From Litorimonas sp947503715 (lineage in GTDB: Bacteria > Pseudomonadota > Alphaproteobacteria > Caulobacterales > Maricaulaceae): 64,000 bases of DNA. Positions 34,227 through 43,574 of this stretch are shown here, one piece after another; the stretch's first letter is position 1; each line of letters begins with the position of its first letter. Location of the stretch: contig NZ_CP189850.1 of NCBI RefSeq assembly GCF_050271975.1, forward strand, positions 806,001 through 870,000, in the 5' to 3' direction. Both the position numbers and the translations under genes were made by a program. Under the pieces are notes generated by a model. That model worked only from the letters and a program-made list of their open reading frames with translations. It had not been told where the DNA came from and made no database searches.

Positions 34227-36062
34227 TCAGGCTTTGGCGAGGGACTCCTTTTCCTGCTGTGCCCAGAGATGGGCGTATAGGCCGTCCCGTCGCAGTAAGT
34301 CTTCATGCCGTCCGCGTTCCCGGATGCGCCCCTCTTCCATGACGAGGATCTGATCCGCGCCGACAATTGTGGAGAGTCTGTGCGCGATCACCAGCGTTGT
34401 GCGGTCGGTCGAAATGCGGTCAAGCGCCGCCTGAATATCCCGCTCCGTCGCGCTGTCGAGGGCAGAGGTCGCTTCATCTAGAATCAGGATTGCCGGATTT
34501 TTCAGCAATGTCCGTGCAATCGCGACGCGTTGTTTCTCGCCGCCCGACAGTTTCAATCCGCGCTCCCCAACAATCGTTTCGTAGCCATTGGGAAGTGACG
34601 CGATGAAGTCGTGAACCTGCGCGTCCTGCGCGGCTTGTTCGATTTGAGCCTGTGTCGCGTCCGGGTCGGCATAGCCAATATTATAAGCAATCGTGTCGTT
34701 AAACAGAACTGTATCCTGAGGCACGATACCCAGAGCTTGTCGGACGCTGGCTTGTGTCAAACGTTGAATATCCTGCCCATCAATTATCACCTGCCCGGCG
34801 GCAATGTCGTAAAAGCGGAAGAGAATGCGGGACAGCGTAGACTTCCCTGCGCCTGTTGGCCCAACAATGGCGACCGTCTCGCCGGGTTTAATCTTGAGGC
34901 TAATGCCTTTGAGGATAGGGCGGCCCTCATCATAGTGGAAATAAACGTCATCAAATTCCACACGGCCCTCAACGGCTTTCAGATCCGTTGCATCGGGATG
35001 ATCTAAAATTTCCGGCGTGCGGTCCATCAGGGCGAACATATTTTCCAGATCCGTCAGGGCTTGTTTAATTTCGCGATAAGCAAAGCCGAGAATATTGAGC
35101 GGACGGTAGAGCTGCGCCATGACGAGCGTAACGGCGGTGATGTCACCGATTTTCATATCGCCGTCCAAAATGACAGTTGCAGCCAGTAGGACGACCGCCA
35201 CGGTTCCGATATTCATCAACAGGCTCTGCCCAATATTCACGGTCGAGAGCGAGGTCCGTGACCGGATCGCGGCCTTCATGTAACCCGCCATGGCGCCGTC
35301 ATATCGGGTCGTTTCAAAATTCTCTGAACTGAAATATTTCACCGTCTCGTAATTCAGCAAGCTGTCCACGGCTTTCGCGGCGGCCTCATTGTCCTGACGG
35401 TTCATCTCACGCCGAAACTTTAGCCGCCATTCCGTCGTGATGACGGTAAAGGCAACATAGGTGAGGACGATAACCACCGCGATGGCGGCAAAGCGCCAGT
35501 CAAAGGCCAACGTAAAGGTCACGGCGACGATGGCCAATTGCAGAAATGTCGGACCAATATTGAACAGGAGAAAGCGGAAGAGAAAATCAATCGATTTCAC
35601 ACCGCGTTCAATTATCCGCGTAAGCCGCCCGGTGCGTTTTTCCAGATGATAGCGCAGGGAGAGCCGGTGCATATGCGCGAAAGTCTCGGTTGCCACGGCC
35701 CGTTGTGCGGATTGCGCGACGGGGGCGAAAATATATTCCCGACCTTCGGAGAATAGGGTCGAGAGCAGGCGTAGCGCACCATAGCCCACGGCGAGCGCGA
35801 TAATCGCGACCGTGATTTGCGTGACAGCTGTCTCTTCGGCCAGCTCCGTCGCATCAATCGCCCGCCCCAATAGGAACGGTGCGCCGACAATGACGAATTG
35901 ACTGGCCACGGTTAGTAACACTGCAATGATTGACCGGATTTTAAAGCCGATATTCCCATCCGGCCAGAGATAGGGCTTTAACCGCCACAACCCCTTAAGT
36001 TGCTGGAAAATGCCGCGCTCAACCGCATCATCTTGTTCTGTCGAATTTCGGGACGGTCTCAT
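34227..36062 (-). CDS. ATM1-type ABC transporter (fused permease-ATPase)
   Basis: A 611-residue half-transporter with start ATG 36062 (the frame extends to 36257 but overlaps the divergent gene and lacks family sequence). Six membrane helices occupy about residues 40-320, with the ABCB7/ATM1-type stretch RGVKSIDFLFRFLLFNIGPTFLQL and ETVKYFSSENFE. The ATPase has Walker A GPTGAGKST, signature LSGGEKQR, Walker B AILILDEATSALD and the H-loop VIAHRLSTI. Relatives export glutathione-linked sulfur or metal conjugates. It is divergent from the glycosyltransferase gene. Confidence 0.93.
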   Translation of the reverse strand: MRPSRNSTEQDDAVERGIFQQLKGLWRLKPYLWPDGNIGFKIRSIIAVLLTVASQFVIVGAPFLLGRAIDATELAEETAVTQITVAIIALAVGYGALRLLSTLFSEGREYIFAPVAQSAQRAVATETFAHMHRLSLRYHLEKRTGRLTRIIERGVKSIDFLFRFLLFNIGPTFLQLAIVAVTFTLAFDWRFAAIAVVIVLTYVAFTVITTEWRLKFRREMNRQDNEAAAKAVDSLLNYETVKYFSSENFETTRYDGAMAGYMKAAIRSRTSLSTVNIGQSLLMNIGTVAVVLLAATVILDGDMKIGDITAVTLVMAQLYRPLNILGFAYREIKQALTDLENMFALMDRTPEILDHPDATDLKAVEGRVEFDDVYFHYDEGRPILKGISLKIKPGETVAIVGPTGAGKSTLSRILFRFYDIAAGQVIIDGQDIQRLTQASVRQALGIVPQDTVLFNDTIAYNIGYADPDATQAQIEQAAQDAQVHDFIASLPNGYETIVGERGLKLSGGEKQRVAIARTLLKNPAILILDEATSALDSATERDIQAALDRISTDRTTLVIAHRLSTIVGADQILVMEEGRIRERGRHEDLLRRDGLYAHLWAQQEKESLAKA

Positions 36063-36150
36063 AATTGCATGACTTTCTTCCCCGCCATGTGGCGCGTGTA
36101 AACCTGATGTCAACCACGCGGTGGTAAGGATAGCGCGAAAGGGTTGGGAA

Positions 36151-36996
36151 ATGAACCAGACAGCAGAAAAAATGGACACGCCGCGCGTTCCAACTTTGGC
36201 CCGGGGGCAAGACCGTCGAACAGATGAACGACCCGACCAAACCGATTGGCGGATCAATCCGCGAAGCTATGAATTTATCGGCGCGACCTTTGACCCGCTG
36301 ACGCCTGTGCAAACTTTGTCTCGCGCAAAATGGATGACGGCGGAACATGGGTTCCGCTTCCTTGTGACGCCGAATGTCGATCATCTCGTACGTGTCTCGA
36401 AAGAACCGGATGTGTTTGATCCGCTCTATGCGGCGAGTTGGCTCTCTGTCTGCGATTCCCGTATTCTGGAGCTGCTTGCGAAGTTTTCCGGTATTCCGTT
36501 GAAAGCTGTGCCGGGTAGCGATTTGACGCAACAATTATTTGATAATGTTATCACGGCGGGCGATACAATTACGGTTATCGGCGCGGATGCGGAAATTATC
36601 GAGACCGTTAAATCTCTCTACGGGTTGGATAAAATCAATCATTATGAACCACCCTTTGGCCTGCGTCACAAACCGACCGAAGTTGCCAAGACGGCAGAAT
36701 ATATCGCGGCCAACCCCGCGCGCTATGTCTTTATCTGCGTGGGTAGCCCGCAACAGGAAATGGTTGCGAAGGCGTGTCTGGACCGCGGTGATTGCGTCGG
36801 TCTTGGCCTTTGTGTCGGGGCCTCACTCGACTTCCTCTCCGGCCGTACAAAACGCGCACCGAAATGGATGCAAAAAGCCCGGATTGAGTGGCTCCATCGT
36901 TTGGCGTCAGAACCGAAACGGTTGTGGAAACGCTACCTACTTGATGGCCCGAAAATCTTCTGGCTTTGGGCGAAATGGTCTATGCGCCGGGGCTAA
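36151..36996 (+). CDS. WecG/TagA/CpsF-family glycosyltransferase
   Basis: A 281-residue enzyme from ATG 36151 (GTG 36121 would add ten residues). Family motifs are FLVTPNVDHLVRVSKEPDVFDPLYAASWLSVCDSRIL, the glycine-rich VIGADAEI, YVFICVGSPQQEMVA, GLGLCVGASLDFLSGRTKRAPKWMQKARIEWLHRLASEPKRLWKRYL. These enzymes transfer a sugar to a lipid-linked sugar in exopolysaccharide, teichoic-acid or ECA-type synthesis. No polysaccharide cluster surrounds it. The stop is shared with the convergent BCCT gene (CTAA). Confidence 0.92.
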   Translation: MNQTAEKMDTPRVPTLARGQDRRTDERPDQTDWRINPRSYEFIGATFDPLTPVQTLSRAKWMTAEHGFRFLVTPNVDHLVRVSKEPDVFDPLYAASWLSVCDSRILELLAKFSGIPLKAVPGSDLTQQLFDNVITAGDTITVIGADAEIIETVKSLYGLDKINHYEPPFGLRHKPTEVAKTAEYIAANPARYVFICVGSPQQEMVAKACLDRGDCVGLGLCVGASLDFLSGRTKRAPKWMQKARIEWLHRLASEPKRLWKRYLLDGPKIFWLWAKWSMRRG

Positions 36997-38543
36997 ACTC
37001 GTAAGGCTTTCAATTTGACCGTTCCCAAAACGATCAGGGTGATATTAAAAATGACGATAATAAATAAAGCCGGCAATCCGCCGAGGTTGGACAGCATTTT
37101 CACGCCGTCTATTCCGGATAACGTTGTCATCATCCAAGCGGCGAACCCGACGGCCAGCGCCCAGATGAATTTCAGTATGAGAGAGGTTTTTCGGGCTTTC
37201 GGCCCAGCCGTCATATCTGTCTTTAATTCCACCGCTGTCGTTTTTCGCCGTGTCAGGGTCGCGATGACGTCCAGACTCGAATCCGCTGCCGTCACATAGG
37301 ATAGGAAAGAGACGGTCACGACCAAGAGCGCCAAACCCGTCGCGAGTGGGAGAGTATCCAGAACAGCATAGAGAACATGTTCCGGCCCCAGGTTCTCCAA
37401 AACATCGTTTAATATTTGCGGCTTCGCCAGTTCAATATTAATCGCCAATCCCCCGAAAATCGTCATCCAAAGGATGGAAAACATCGCGGGCAAAAACAGG
37501 TTCACCAAAATATATTCACGAACGGTATAGCCCCGCGAAATCTTCCCCAAGAACAAAGCGGCCAAAGGCGCCCAAGCCATCCAATTCGCAAAATAGAAAA
37601 CGGTCCAGCTTTTCAACCAGGGCTCGTCATTATGCGGTTCCAGCATGAGGGAACGCGGGATGAACTCTTTTGCGTAAGTCACAAGTGACTGACGGCCCAA
37701 GCTAAGAATCTCCAATGTGGGTCCGGCGATCAGCACGAAGATCATCAGGGCGATAAATATCTTTGTATTTATATCTGACAGGACCCGAATACCCCTCTGC
37801 AATCCACTGGCAGAGGACATAAAGAACGCGCTGATAATTGTGAGGGCGACGAAACCTGTCAGAACGGGATTAACGCTCAAGGGGGAGAGACGGTCTATCC
37901 CGCCCGAAATGGACATGATGCCTGCGCCCAGACTCGCAGATAAGCCGAAAAGCAATGCGATGAGCGCGAGACTGTCAAGAAGGTCTGCGCCAATGCGTGG
38001 CACGGGTCGATTGATCAAAACAGAAATCGGCGCGGAAAGAGAGAACGGTTTTTTCAAATTATAATAGCACAGCGCAAAGGTCAGTCCGGGAATCGTATAA
38101 ATCGCATAGGGCGTGAAAGACCAATGGAGATAGAGAGACGCCATGGAAAACCGCGCAGCCTCCGCTGAGTTTGGTTCAATCGGTAATCCGCCCGGCGTGT
38201 AAAGATGATAGAGCGGTTCCGCCGTCGCCCAGAATAAAATCCCAATCGCCACCGTTGTCGTGAGTGTTATGGCCATCCAATTCCAACGCGTGAGAAGCGG
38301 GACAGCATCATGACCGCCGATCCGTATTTTTCCCAAAGGCGAGACTGCGGCCCAAAGACAGGTCAAGACAAAGGCGAAAGCCGCCAGCGAAAAAGCTTGC
38401 GAAAAAATATCTAATATCAAATTATTTAAAGCGGTGGCGGCGCGCAGAAACTTGACGGGCATGATCAAGCTCGTGACGACAAGGGTGGTGAAGAGAGTGA
38501 GCGGTAGCCAGAAAACGATATGACGGATGGGCCCTTGGCTCAT
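36993..38543 (-). CDS. BCCT-family compatible-solute transporter
   Basis: A 516-residue membrane protein of the betaine/choline/carnitine family with about 12 helices. Typical motifs are ILFWATAEPLYHLYTPGG, SMASLYLHWSFTPYAIYTIPGL, FADLLDSLALIALLFGLSASLGAG-like (GADLLDSLALIALLFGLSA), the substrate-box region WTVFYFANWMAWAPLAALFLGKISRGYTVREYI and FGGLAI. It is shorter at both ends than osmoregulated BetP. It probably imports betaine-like osmolytes for salt tolerance. Confidence 0.93.
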   Translation of the reverse strand: MSQGPIRHIVFWLPLTLFTTLVVTSLIMPVKFLRAATALNNLILDIFSQAFSLAAFAFVLTCLWAAVSPLGKIRIGGHDAVPLLTRWNWMAITLTTTVAIGILFWATAEPLYHLYTPGGLPIEPNSAEAARFSMASLYLHWSFTPYAIYTIPGLTFALCYYNLKKPFSLSAPISVLINRPVPRIGADLLDSLALIALLFGLSASLGAGIMSISGGIDRLSPLSVNPVLTGFVALTIISAFFMSSASGLQRGIRVLSDINTKIFIALMIFVLIAGPTLEILSLGRQSLVTYAKEFIPRSLMLEPHNDEPWLKSWTVFYFANWMAWAPLAALFLGKISRGYTVREYILVNLFLPAMFSILWMTIFGGLAINIELAKPQILNDVLENLGPEHVLYAVLDTLPLATGLALLVVTVSFLSYVTAADSSLDVIATLTRRKTTAVELKTDMTAGPKARKTSLILKFIWALAVGFAAWMMTTLSGIDGVKMLSNLGGLPALFIIVIFNITLIVLGTVKLKALRV

Positions 38544-38714
38544 AACCGATGTTCAAGCGCCGTGACCCCATGGGGATATAAATTCTGTCCTTTGAAAACC
38601 ATCTGTCAGCTACGCATTTATGACGCCTGACTACAAGCGCTAAGCTGAAACTGATTAATTGTTTTTGAGGCGCTTATTTTGTGTTAAAGCAAATGAATAG
38701 AGGAGCGCGCAACT

Positions 38715-39602
38715 ATGTCCCACAAATATACTCGACCCCTGCTCATGGGTGTACTCGCCCTATCCATTTCGGGTGTCGCGCAGTCTCAGACATCTCAAAA
38801 CGAGGCTCAGATTATGACGGTACAGGCGGATGATACGCAGGCTAAAGCGGATATTCGAGCGGCTTTGGCGAAAATAGATAGAGGCCTGCAATCCCGTCCG
38901 GTTCCGCGCCCTATCTACCCGCCTTTTGAAGATGGACAGATAGAAAAATGGATTGAGGACGCCGCGCTCGCCCGCAAAACAATTCTCGCCAGTCAAGACT
39001 ATCTCCCGAAATTTGCTAAAGTCGATCTCGGCAGTAATCCAGGCACGGTCTCGCAAGGCGCACCTTATGATAATAGTGATGTCCAAAGGATGCAGCGTTA
39101 TGCGGCGTCGCAGCGGGCGAAATCTGATAAAAGCTATGCAGATATGTCCAAAGCCATGTCGGATGGTCTGAATGGTTATCAAAATGAAATGCAATATTAC
39201 AAAGGTCCGACGGCAGAGGAAAATTTTGCGCGTTTGCGGGCCTACGGTAAGGCGGCACTCGCAATCGAAGAAGGTTTGGGACGCGATGCGGCCAAGCCGA
39301 AAGCTTTTCTCAAAAGCCTTGCGGGCTATGAAAGTAAACTGGCGGACGCGAATGCGGCGACGTTGGAAAATTTCAAACTGCCAAAAGCCCAGTCGAAAGA
39401 CCGCAAGCGTTTAAAGGCAGGGAAAGCGATTTTAGAGACTAAAAAATATGGCTTTGGCGACTACGGCCCCATCGTTTTAACGACCAAAGAAATCGTGGAA
39501 CGGGAACGTAAGGATAAAGAAATTGAAGTTGAAGACGTGGACGTTTCCTTGAGTGGAGATGTAACATGGTCGGGCACAGAAACCGTTTGGACCTATAAAT
39601 AG
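38715..39602 (+). CDS. Secreted protein of unknown function, ended by an in-frame TAG
   Basis: A 295-residue protein with signal peptide MSHKYTRPLLMGVLALSISGVAQS (AGGAG upstream). The mature part is helical and Lys/Ala-rich (ADIRAALAKIDRGLQ, FARLRAYGKAALAIEEGLG). The C-terminal part has strand character (KEIEVEDVDVSLSGDVTWSGTETVWTYK) and stops at TAG 39600-39602. Translation in the same frame continues for 55 sensible codons to TAA 39770 (DEFKFVVPIKEDDSDDWYMW and so on). The native product is therefore probably about 351 residues, truncated by a nonsense change or made by readthrough. No family is recognised. Confidence 0.75.
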   Translation: MSHKYTRPLLMGVLALSISGVAQSQTSQNEAQIMTVQADDTQAKADIRAALAKIDRGLQSRPVPRPIYPPFEDGQIEKWIEDAALARKTILASQDYLPKFAKVDLGSNPGTVSQGAPYDNSDVQRMQRYAASQRAKSDKSYADMSKAMSDGLNGYQNEMQYYKGPTAEENFARLRAYGKAALAIEEGLGRDAAKPKAFLKSLAGYESKLADANAATLENFKLPKAQSKDRKRLKAGKAILETKKYGFGDYGPIVLTTKEIVERERKDKEIEVEDVDVSLSGDVTWSGTETVWTYK

Positions 39603-39770
39603 GACGAGTTTAAATTCGTCGTGCCCATAAAGGAAGACGATAGTGATGATTGGTATATGTGGACTATCACAGCCAAGACATTCTCATCCGGCGGGGAGCG
39701 AACACCCATTGGAAAATGGGTCTCCGGTAAATCCTATAAAGGCTCTCAAATTCTGAAGAAGAATTTCTAA
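39603..39770 (+). pseudogene. In-frame continuation of the upstream gene after the amber codon
   Basis: Fifty-five codons in the frame of the preceding gene, directly after its TAG, with a strongly protein-like sequence (KFVVPIKEDDSDDWYMWTI, TPIGKWVSGKSYKGSQI, ending KKNF) and a TAA stop. There is no independent start with a ribosome-binding site. Confidence 0.6.
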
Positions 39771-39776
39771 TCTGGC

Positions 39777-39992
39777 TTAAGCCTTCGTCACTTCGCTATG
39801 TGACTTCAAAACGGCGTCGCCGTCATCCTGTTTGATGTAATAAGCGGGCTCATCCTCACTGGCCTCTCGGGTAACTTCCGTGCCCTTGATTTTCCGTGTG
39901 GTCTTTTGGGTATAGACGGTCTCAATTTCACCCGTGGCTGTGCCATTACCCCATTCCCATTCGACTTTCGTGCCTTCGCTATAACCTGACAT
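39777..39992 (-). CDS. DUF2945 (TUDOR-like, 'hypervirulence-associated') small protein
   Basis: A 71-residue protein; ATG 39992 follows AGGAG seven bases upstream. The pattern GTKVEWEWGNGTATGEIETVYTQKTTRKIKGTEVTREASEDEPAYYIKQDDGDAVLKSHSEV is the DUF2945 fold: a small beta-barrel with KV.W..G...G.V and YLI...DG....K..SEL. The family name comes from fungal genes; the bacterial role is unknown, though it is often near stress genes. It is divergent from clpB. Confidence 0.9.
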   Translation of the reverse strand: MSGYSEGTKVEWEWGNGTATGEIETVYTQKTTRKIKGTEVTREASEDEPAYYIKQDDGDAVLKSHSEVTKA

Positions 39993-40085
39993 GATTAACT
40001 CCTGTATTGTGTGCAAATAAAACGGAACCACACCCATTCCGTTCCAAATTTTTTACGCTCAATCATGTCACAGCTATTCACATGT

Positions 40086-40113
40086 CTTGAACAACAGGAT
40101 TTTAGTCCTATCT
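40086..40113 (+). promoter_or_regulatory. Possible RpoH (heat-shock) promoter of clpB
   Basis: CTTGAA (40086-40091) and CCTATCT (40107-40113) are separated by 15 bases, close to the alphaproteobacterial heat-shock sigma consensus, about 40 bases before the clpB start. Confidence 0.5.
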
Positions 40114-40150
40114 CGGACTCGAAACTGAACACTCTTTGAGGATCTGAAAC

Positions 40151-42736
40151 ATGGATATTCAAGCCTATACACAACGGGCGCGGGGCGTGATCCAAACGGC
40201 ACAAACCGAGGCCGTCACGCGCGATCATCAGCAATTGACGCCTGCGCATATCATGAGCGCGCTGATTCACGAGGATGGCGGTCTGCCGCGTAATTTGCTG
40301 CAAATGTCCGGCGCGTCTCCCGATGCCGTGGATGCGGCCGTCAATGCAACATTGAAGAAATTGCCTCGCGTCGAGGGCGGGTCAGGACTTTCTCTCTCCA
40401 GCGCGTCGGCCAAGATTTTTGCCAAGGCGGAGAAGTCCGCCAAAGATGCGGGCGATGCCTTTGTCACGGTAGAAAGGTTGCTCCTCGCCACCGTTTCCAA
40501 TGCGGATAAAGAGCTACACGCGGCGCTCTCACAGAGCGGTGTCGATACTGCGCGATTGGGTGAAGCCATTAAATCCGTCCGCTCGGATGGCCCCGTCACC
40601 TCAGACTCCGCCGAAGATCAATATGAAGCCCTATCTAAATATGCCCGCGACCTGACACAGGCCGCACGGGACGGAAAGCTCGACCCCGTCATCGGACGGG
40701 ACGAAGAAATCCGTCGCACGCTGCAAGTCCTCTCGCGGCGGTCGAAAAACAACCCGCTTCTAATTGGTGAACCCGGTGTGGGTAAGACCGCCATCGCCGA
40801 AGGGCTCGCTGTACGCATAGTCTCCGGCGACGTGCCAGAGTCTGTCAAAGATAAAAAATTACTCGCACTGGATATGGGCGCACTCATCGCGGGCGCGAAA
40901 TATCGTGGCGAGTTTGAAGAACGCCTGAAGGCCGTGCTGAAAGAGATTGAGAAAGCCGAGGGGCAGATCATTCTCTTCATCGATGAAATCCATACCCTCG
41001 TTGGCGCCGGGAAAACGGATGGAGCGATGGACGCGGCCAACTTGCTCAAACCCGCCCTCGCGCGTGGAGAGCTGCATTGTATTGGCGCAACAACACTGGA
41101 TGAATATCGCAAACATTTGGAAAAAGACGCGGCGCTCGCGCGGCGTTTCCTGACCGTCTTTGTGAGTGAGCCGACAGTGGAGGACACAGTCTCCATCCTG
41201 CGCGGCCTCAAGGAAAAATACGAAGTCCATCACGGTATTCGCATTTCTGACGCGGCGATTGTCTCTGCAGCGCAACTGTCTAATCGTTACATCACAGATC
41301 GTTTCCTGCCGGATAAAGCCATCGACTTGATGGACGAGGCCGCCAGTCGTCTGCGGATGCAGGTCGACAGCAAGCCCGAAGCGCTGGACGAAATCGACCG
41401 CCGCCTCGTGCAGCTTCGCATTGAGGTTGAAGCCCTGAAGAAGGAAAAAGACGACGCGTCCAAAGATCGTCTCGCCAAACGCCAAATTGAGATCGATGAA
41501 TTACAATCTCAGTCTGATGAAATGACGGCGGCGTGGCAGGCGGAGAAGGCCAAACTGGCTTCTGCAACGGATGTGAAGGAAGAGTTGGAACGCGCGCGGT
41601 TTGAACTGGCCGATGCTGTGCGTCGCGGGGATTATGAAACCGCCGGACGTCTGCAGCACGAGGATATTCCCGCCTTGGAGTCGCAAATGGCGGAACTGGA
41701 GCAGACGGCGGATGCGCCCAGCCTCGCGAGTGAAACCGTGACGGCGGAAACAATCGCCGCTGTCGTCTCGCGCTGGACGGGTGTGCCGGTAGAGAAAATG
41801 CTGGAAGGTGAGCGGGAGAAATTGCTCGATATGGAATCCGTTCTGCGCCAGCGCGTCATTGGACAGGAACGCGCGGTCGAGGCTGTCTCGGATGCCGTGC
41901 GTCGGGCGCGGGCGGGTCTGCGCGATCCGCAGCGCCCCATTGGCAGTTTCATGTTTCTCGGCCCGACGGGTGTGGGGAAGACCGAACTGACCAAGGCGCT
42001 GGCCGAATTTATGTTCGATGATGACCAGGCCATCACGCGCATGGATATGTCGGAATATATGGAGAAGCATTCCGTCGCGCGGTTGATCGGGGCCCCTCCC
42101 GGTTATGTTGGTTACGACGAGGGCGGCGCCCTGACCGAGGCCGTGCGGCGCAGACCCTATCAGGTCGTGCTGTTTGACGAGGTCGAGAAAGCCCATCCCG
42201 ATGTGTTTAACATCCTCCTGCAAGTCCTCGACGATGGTCGCCTGACGGATGGTCAGGGGCGCACGGTGGATTTCCGCAATACCCTCATCATCATGACGTC
42301 CAATATCGGGGCGCAGCATCTGCTGAACCTCGCGGATGGCGATAATGTGCAGGCGGCAAAGGTTGGCGTGATGGCTGAAGTCAATGCGCATTTCCGTCCG
42401 GAATTCCTGAACCGCATTGACGAGATCCTGCTCTTCGAACGGCTAAAGCCCGAACATATGGGCGCGATTGTCGATATCCAGATTGGTCGTTTGCAGGGCT
42501 GGCTGAAGGATAAAGCAATCACGCTGGAACTCTCGGATGCCGCCCGCACACATCTGGGTGACGCGGGGTACGATCCAAGTTTCGGCGCGCGTCCCCTCAA
42601 ACGCGTGATCCAGAAACAAGTACAGGATGAGCTCGCCCGTGAACTTCTTGGTGGCCGCATCAAGGACGGCGACACGATCAAGGTCGATGCGGCGGGGGGA
42701 AGGATTCGCGTCAGCGTCTTGAGCTCTGCTGCATAA
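40151..42736 (+). CDS. clpB: ATP-dependent chaperone ClpB
   Basis: An 861-residue Hsp100 disaggregase that works with DnaK. It has an N-domain (MDIQAYTQRARGVIQTAQTEA), AAA-1 with Walker A GEPGVGKT at 206-213 and ILFIDEIHTLVGAGKTDGAMDAAN, a coiled-coil middle domain at about 410-530 (long KEKDDASKDRLAKRQIEIDEL heptads) and AAA-2 with GPTGVGKTELTKAL and the pore/GYVGYDEGG loop. The C-terminal FGARPLKRVIQKQVQDELARELL is diagnostic. The coding region is complete and GC-rich relative to its neighbours. A heat-shock-type promoter precedes it. Confidence 0.98.
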   Translation: MDIQAYTQRARGVIQTAQTEAVTRDHQQLTPAHIMSALIHEDGGLPRNLLQMSGASPDAVDAAVNATLKKLPRVEGGSGLSLSSASAKIFAKAEKSAKDAGDAFVTVERLLLATVSNADKELHAALSQSGVDTARLGEAIKSVRSDGPVTSDSAEDQYEALSKYARDLTQAARDGKLDPVIGRDEEIRRTLQVLSRRSKNNPLLIGEPGVGKTAIAEGLAVRIVSGDVPESVKDKKLLALDMGALIAGAKYRGEFEERLKAVLKEIEKAEGQIILFIDEIHTLVGAGKTDGAMDAANLLKPALARGELHCIGATTLDEYRKHLEKDAALARRFLTVFVSEPTVEDTVSILRGLKEKYEVHHGIRISDAAIVSAAQLSNRYITDRFLPDKAIDLMDEAASRLRMQVDSKPEALDEIDRRLVQLRIEVEALKKEKDDASKDRLAKRQIEIDELQSQSDEMTAAWQAEKAKLASATDVKEELERARFELADAVRRGDYETAGRLQHEDIPALESQMAELEQTADAPSLASETVTAETIAAVVSRWTGVPVEKMLEGEREKLLDMESVLRQRVIGQERAVEAVSDAVRRARAGLRDPQRPIGSFMFLGPTGVGKTELTKALAEFMFDDDQAITRMDMSEYMEKHSVARLIGAPPGYVGYDEGGALTEAVRRRPYQVVLFDEVEKAHPDVFNILLQVLDDGRLTDGQGRTVDFRNTLIIMTSNIGAQHLLNLADGDNVQAAKVGVMAEVNAHFRPEFLNRIDEILLFERLKPEHMGAIVDIQIGRLQGWLKDKAITLELSDAARTHLGDAGYDPSFGARPLKRVIQKQVQDELARELLGGRIKDGDTIKVDAAGGRIRVSVLSSAA

Positions 42737-42791
42737 CTACTCTCCGGTCTCGTCACTTCCCGTTATTAGGCTGGTCTGCTTTAATACTCAC

Positions 42792-43538
42792 ATGAGAAAT
42801 GCAACGAGTTTTGGGCGACAAGCCTCTACCTATGCCAAAGGGCGACCCGGATACCCAGCAGAGCTCTATAACTGGATTGCCGCGAATAGTCCTGACACTG
42901 AAAAAGTCTGGGATGTCGGGACGGGGAACGGTCAGGCCGCGCACGCGCTGGCAGATCGATTTGCAGAGGTCCATGCGACTGATATTTCAGAAGATCAGAT
43001 TGCTGCCGCGCGACCTCACCCCAATATCAATTACACCGTCGCGCCAGCGCAAGCTTCGGGCCTAACGGATCATTGGGCGGATGCCGTCACGGTTGCGACA
43101 GCGGTGCATTGGTTCGCGGATGTGGCGTTCTGGGAAGAAGTTAAGCGCGTCAGTAAACCGGATGCGCTCTTCTGTGCGTGGACCTATCAATTACCGCGCA
43201 GCACGGCGGAGGTCGAACGGGATTTCCTGACACCTTTATTGGCGTTGATTGATCCCTATTGGGCGGAGGGTAACCGCCTCTGTATGAGGGGTTATTCTGC
43301 GGATAATCTAAATTGCCCATTTCCAACATTGGACATACCTGCCTTCGATGCGGGAGCCGACTGGACCGCTGAACAACTTGCGGATTTTGCGCAGAGTTGG
43401 TCAGCGCATTTGCGCGCCAGAGAGGACGGACAGGCTGAAACACTCCAGACTCTTCGGGATAAATTATTGAGCGAATATGCTGGGCAGACTCTGCCCATCT
43501 CCCTCCCGCTTAGCCTATTGGCGGTTTGTGTAAAATAA
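42792..43538 (+). CDS. Class I SAM-dependent methyltransferase
   Basis: A 248-residue Methyltransf_11-type enzyme: FGRQASTYAKGRPGYPAELYNWIA, motif I VWDVGTGNGQAAHALADRFAEVHATDISEDQI, APAQASGLTDHWADAVTVATAVHWF, CAWTY. The DxGTGxGQ plus AVHWFD-like signature is the SAM-dependent family related to yeast Crg1/TMT1 (trans-aconitate-type). The substrate is unknown. It lies 55 bases after clpB and may be read through, with no obvious terminator between. Confidence 0.88.
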   Translation: MRNATSFGRQASTYAKGRPGYPAELYNWIAANSPDTEKVWDVGTGNGQAAHALADRFAEVHATDISEDQIAAARPHPNINYTVAPAQASGLTDHWADAVTVATAVHWFADVAFWEEVKRVSKPDALFCAWTYQLPRSTAEVERDFLTPLLALIDPYWAEGNRLCMRGYSADNLNCPFPTLDIPAFDAGADWTAEQLADFAQSWSAHLRAREDGQAETLQTLRDKLLSEYAGQTLPISLPLSLLAVCVK

Positions 43539-43574
43539 AAGGCGGCCCCGAAAGACTGCCTGATATTGAATTGA

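Noticed and set aside
41501..42391. A 296-codon minus-strand frame opposite clpB
   Set aside because: The sequence opposite is conserved ClpB AAA-2, and long antisense frames are common opposite GC-rich conserved genes.
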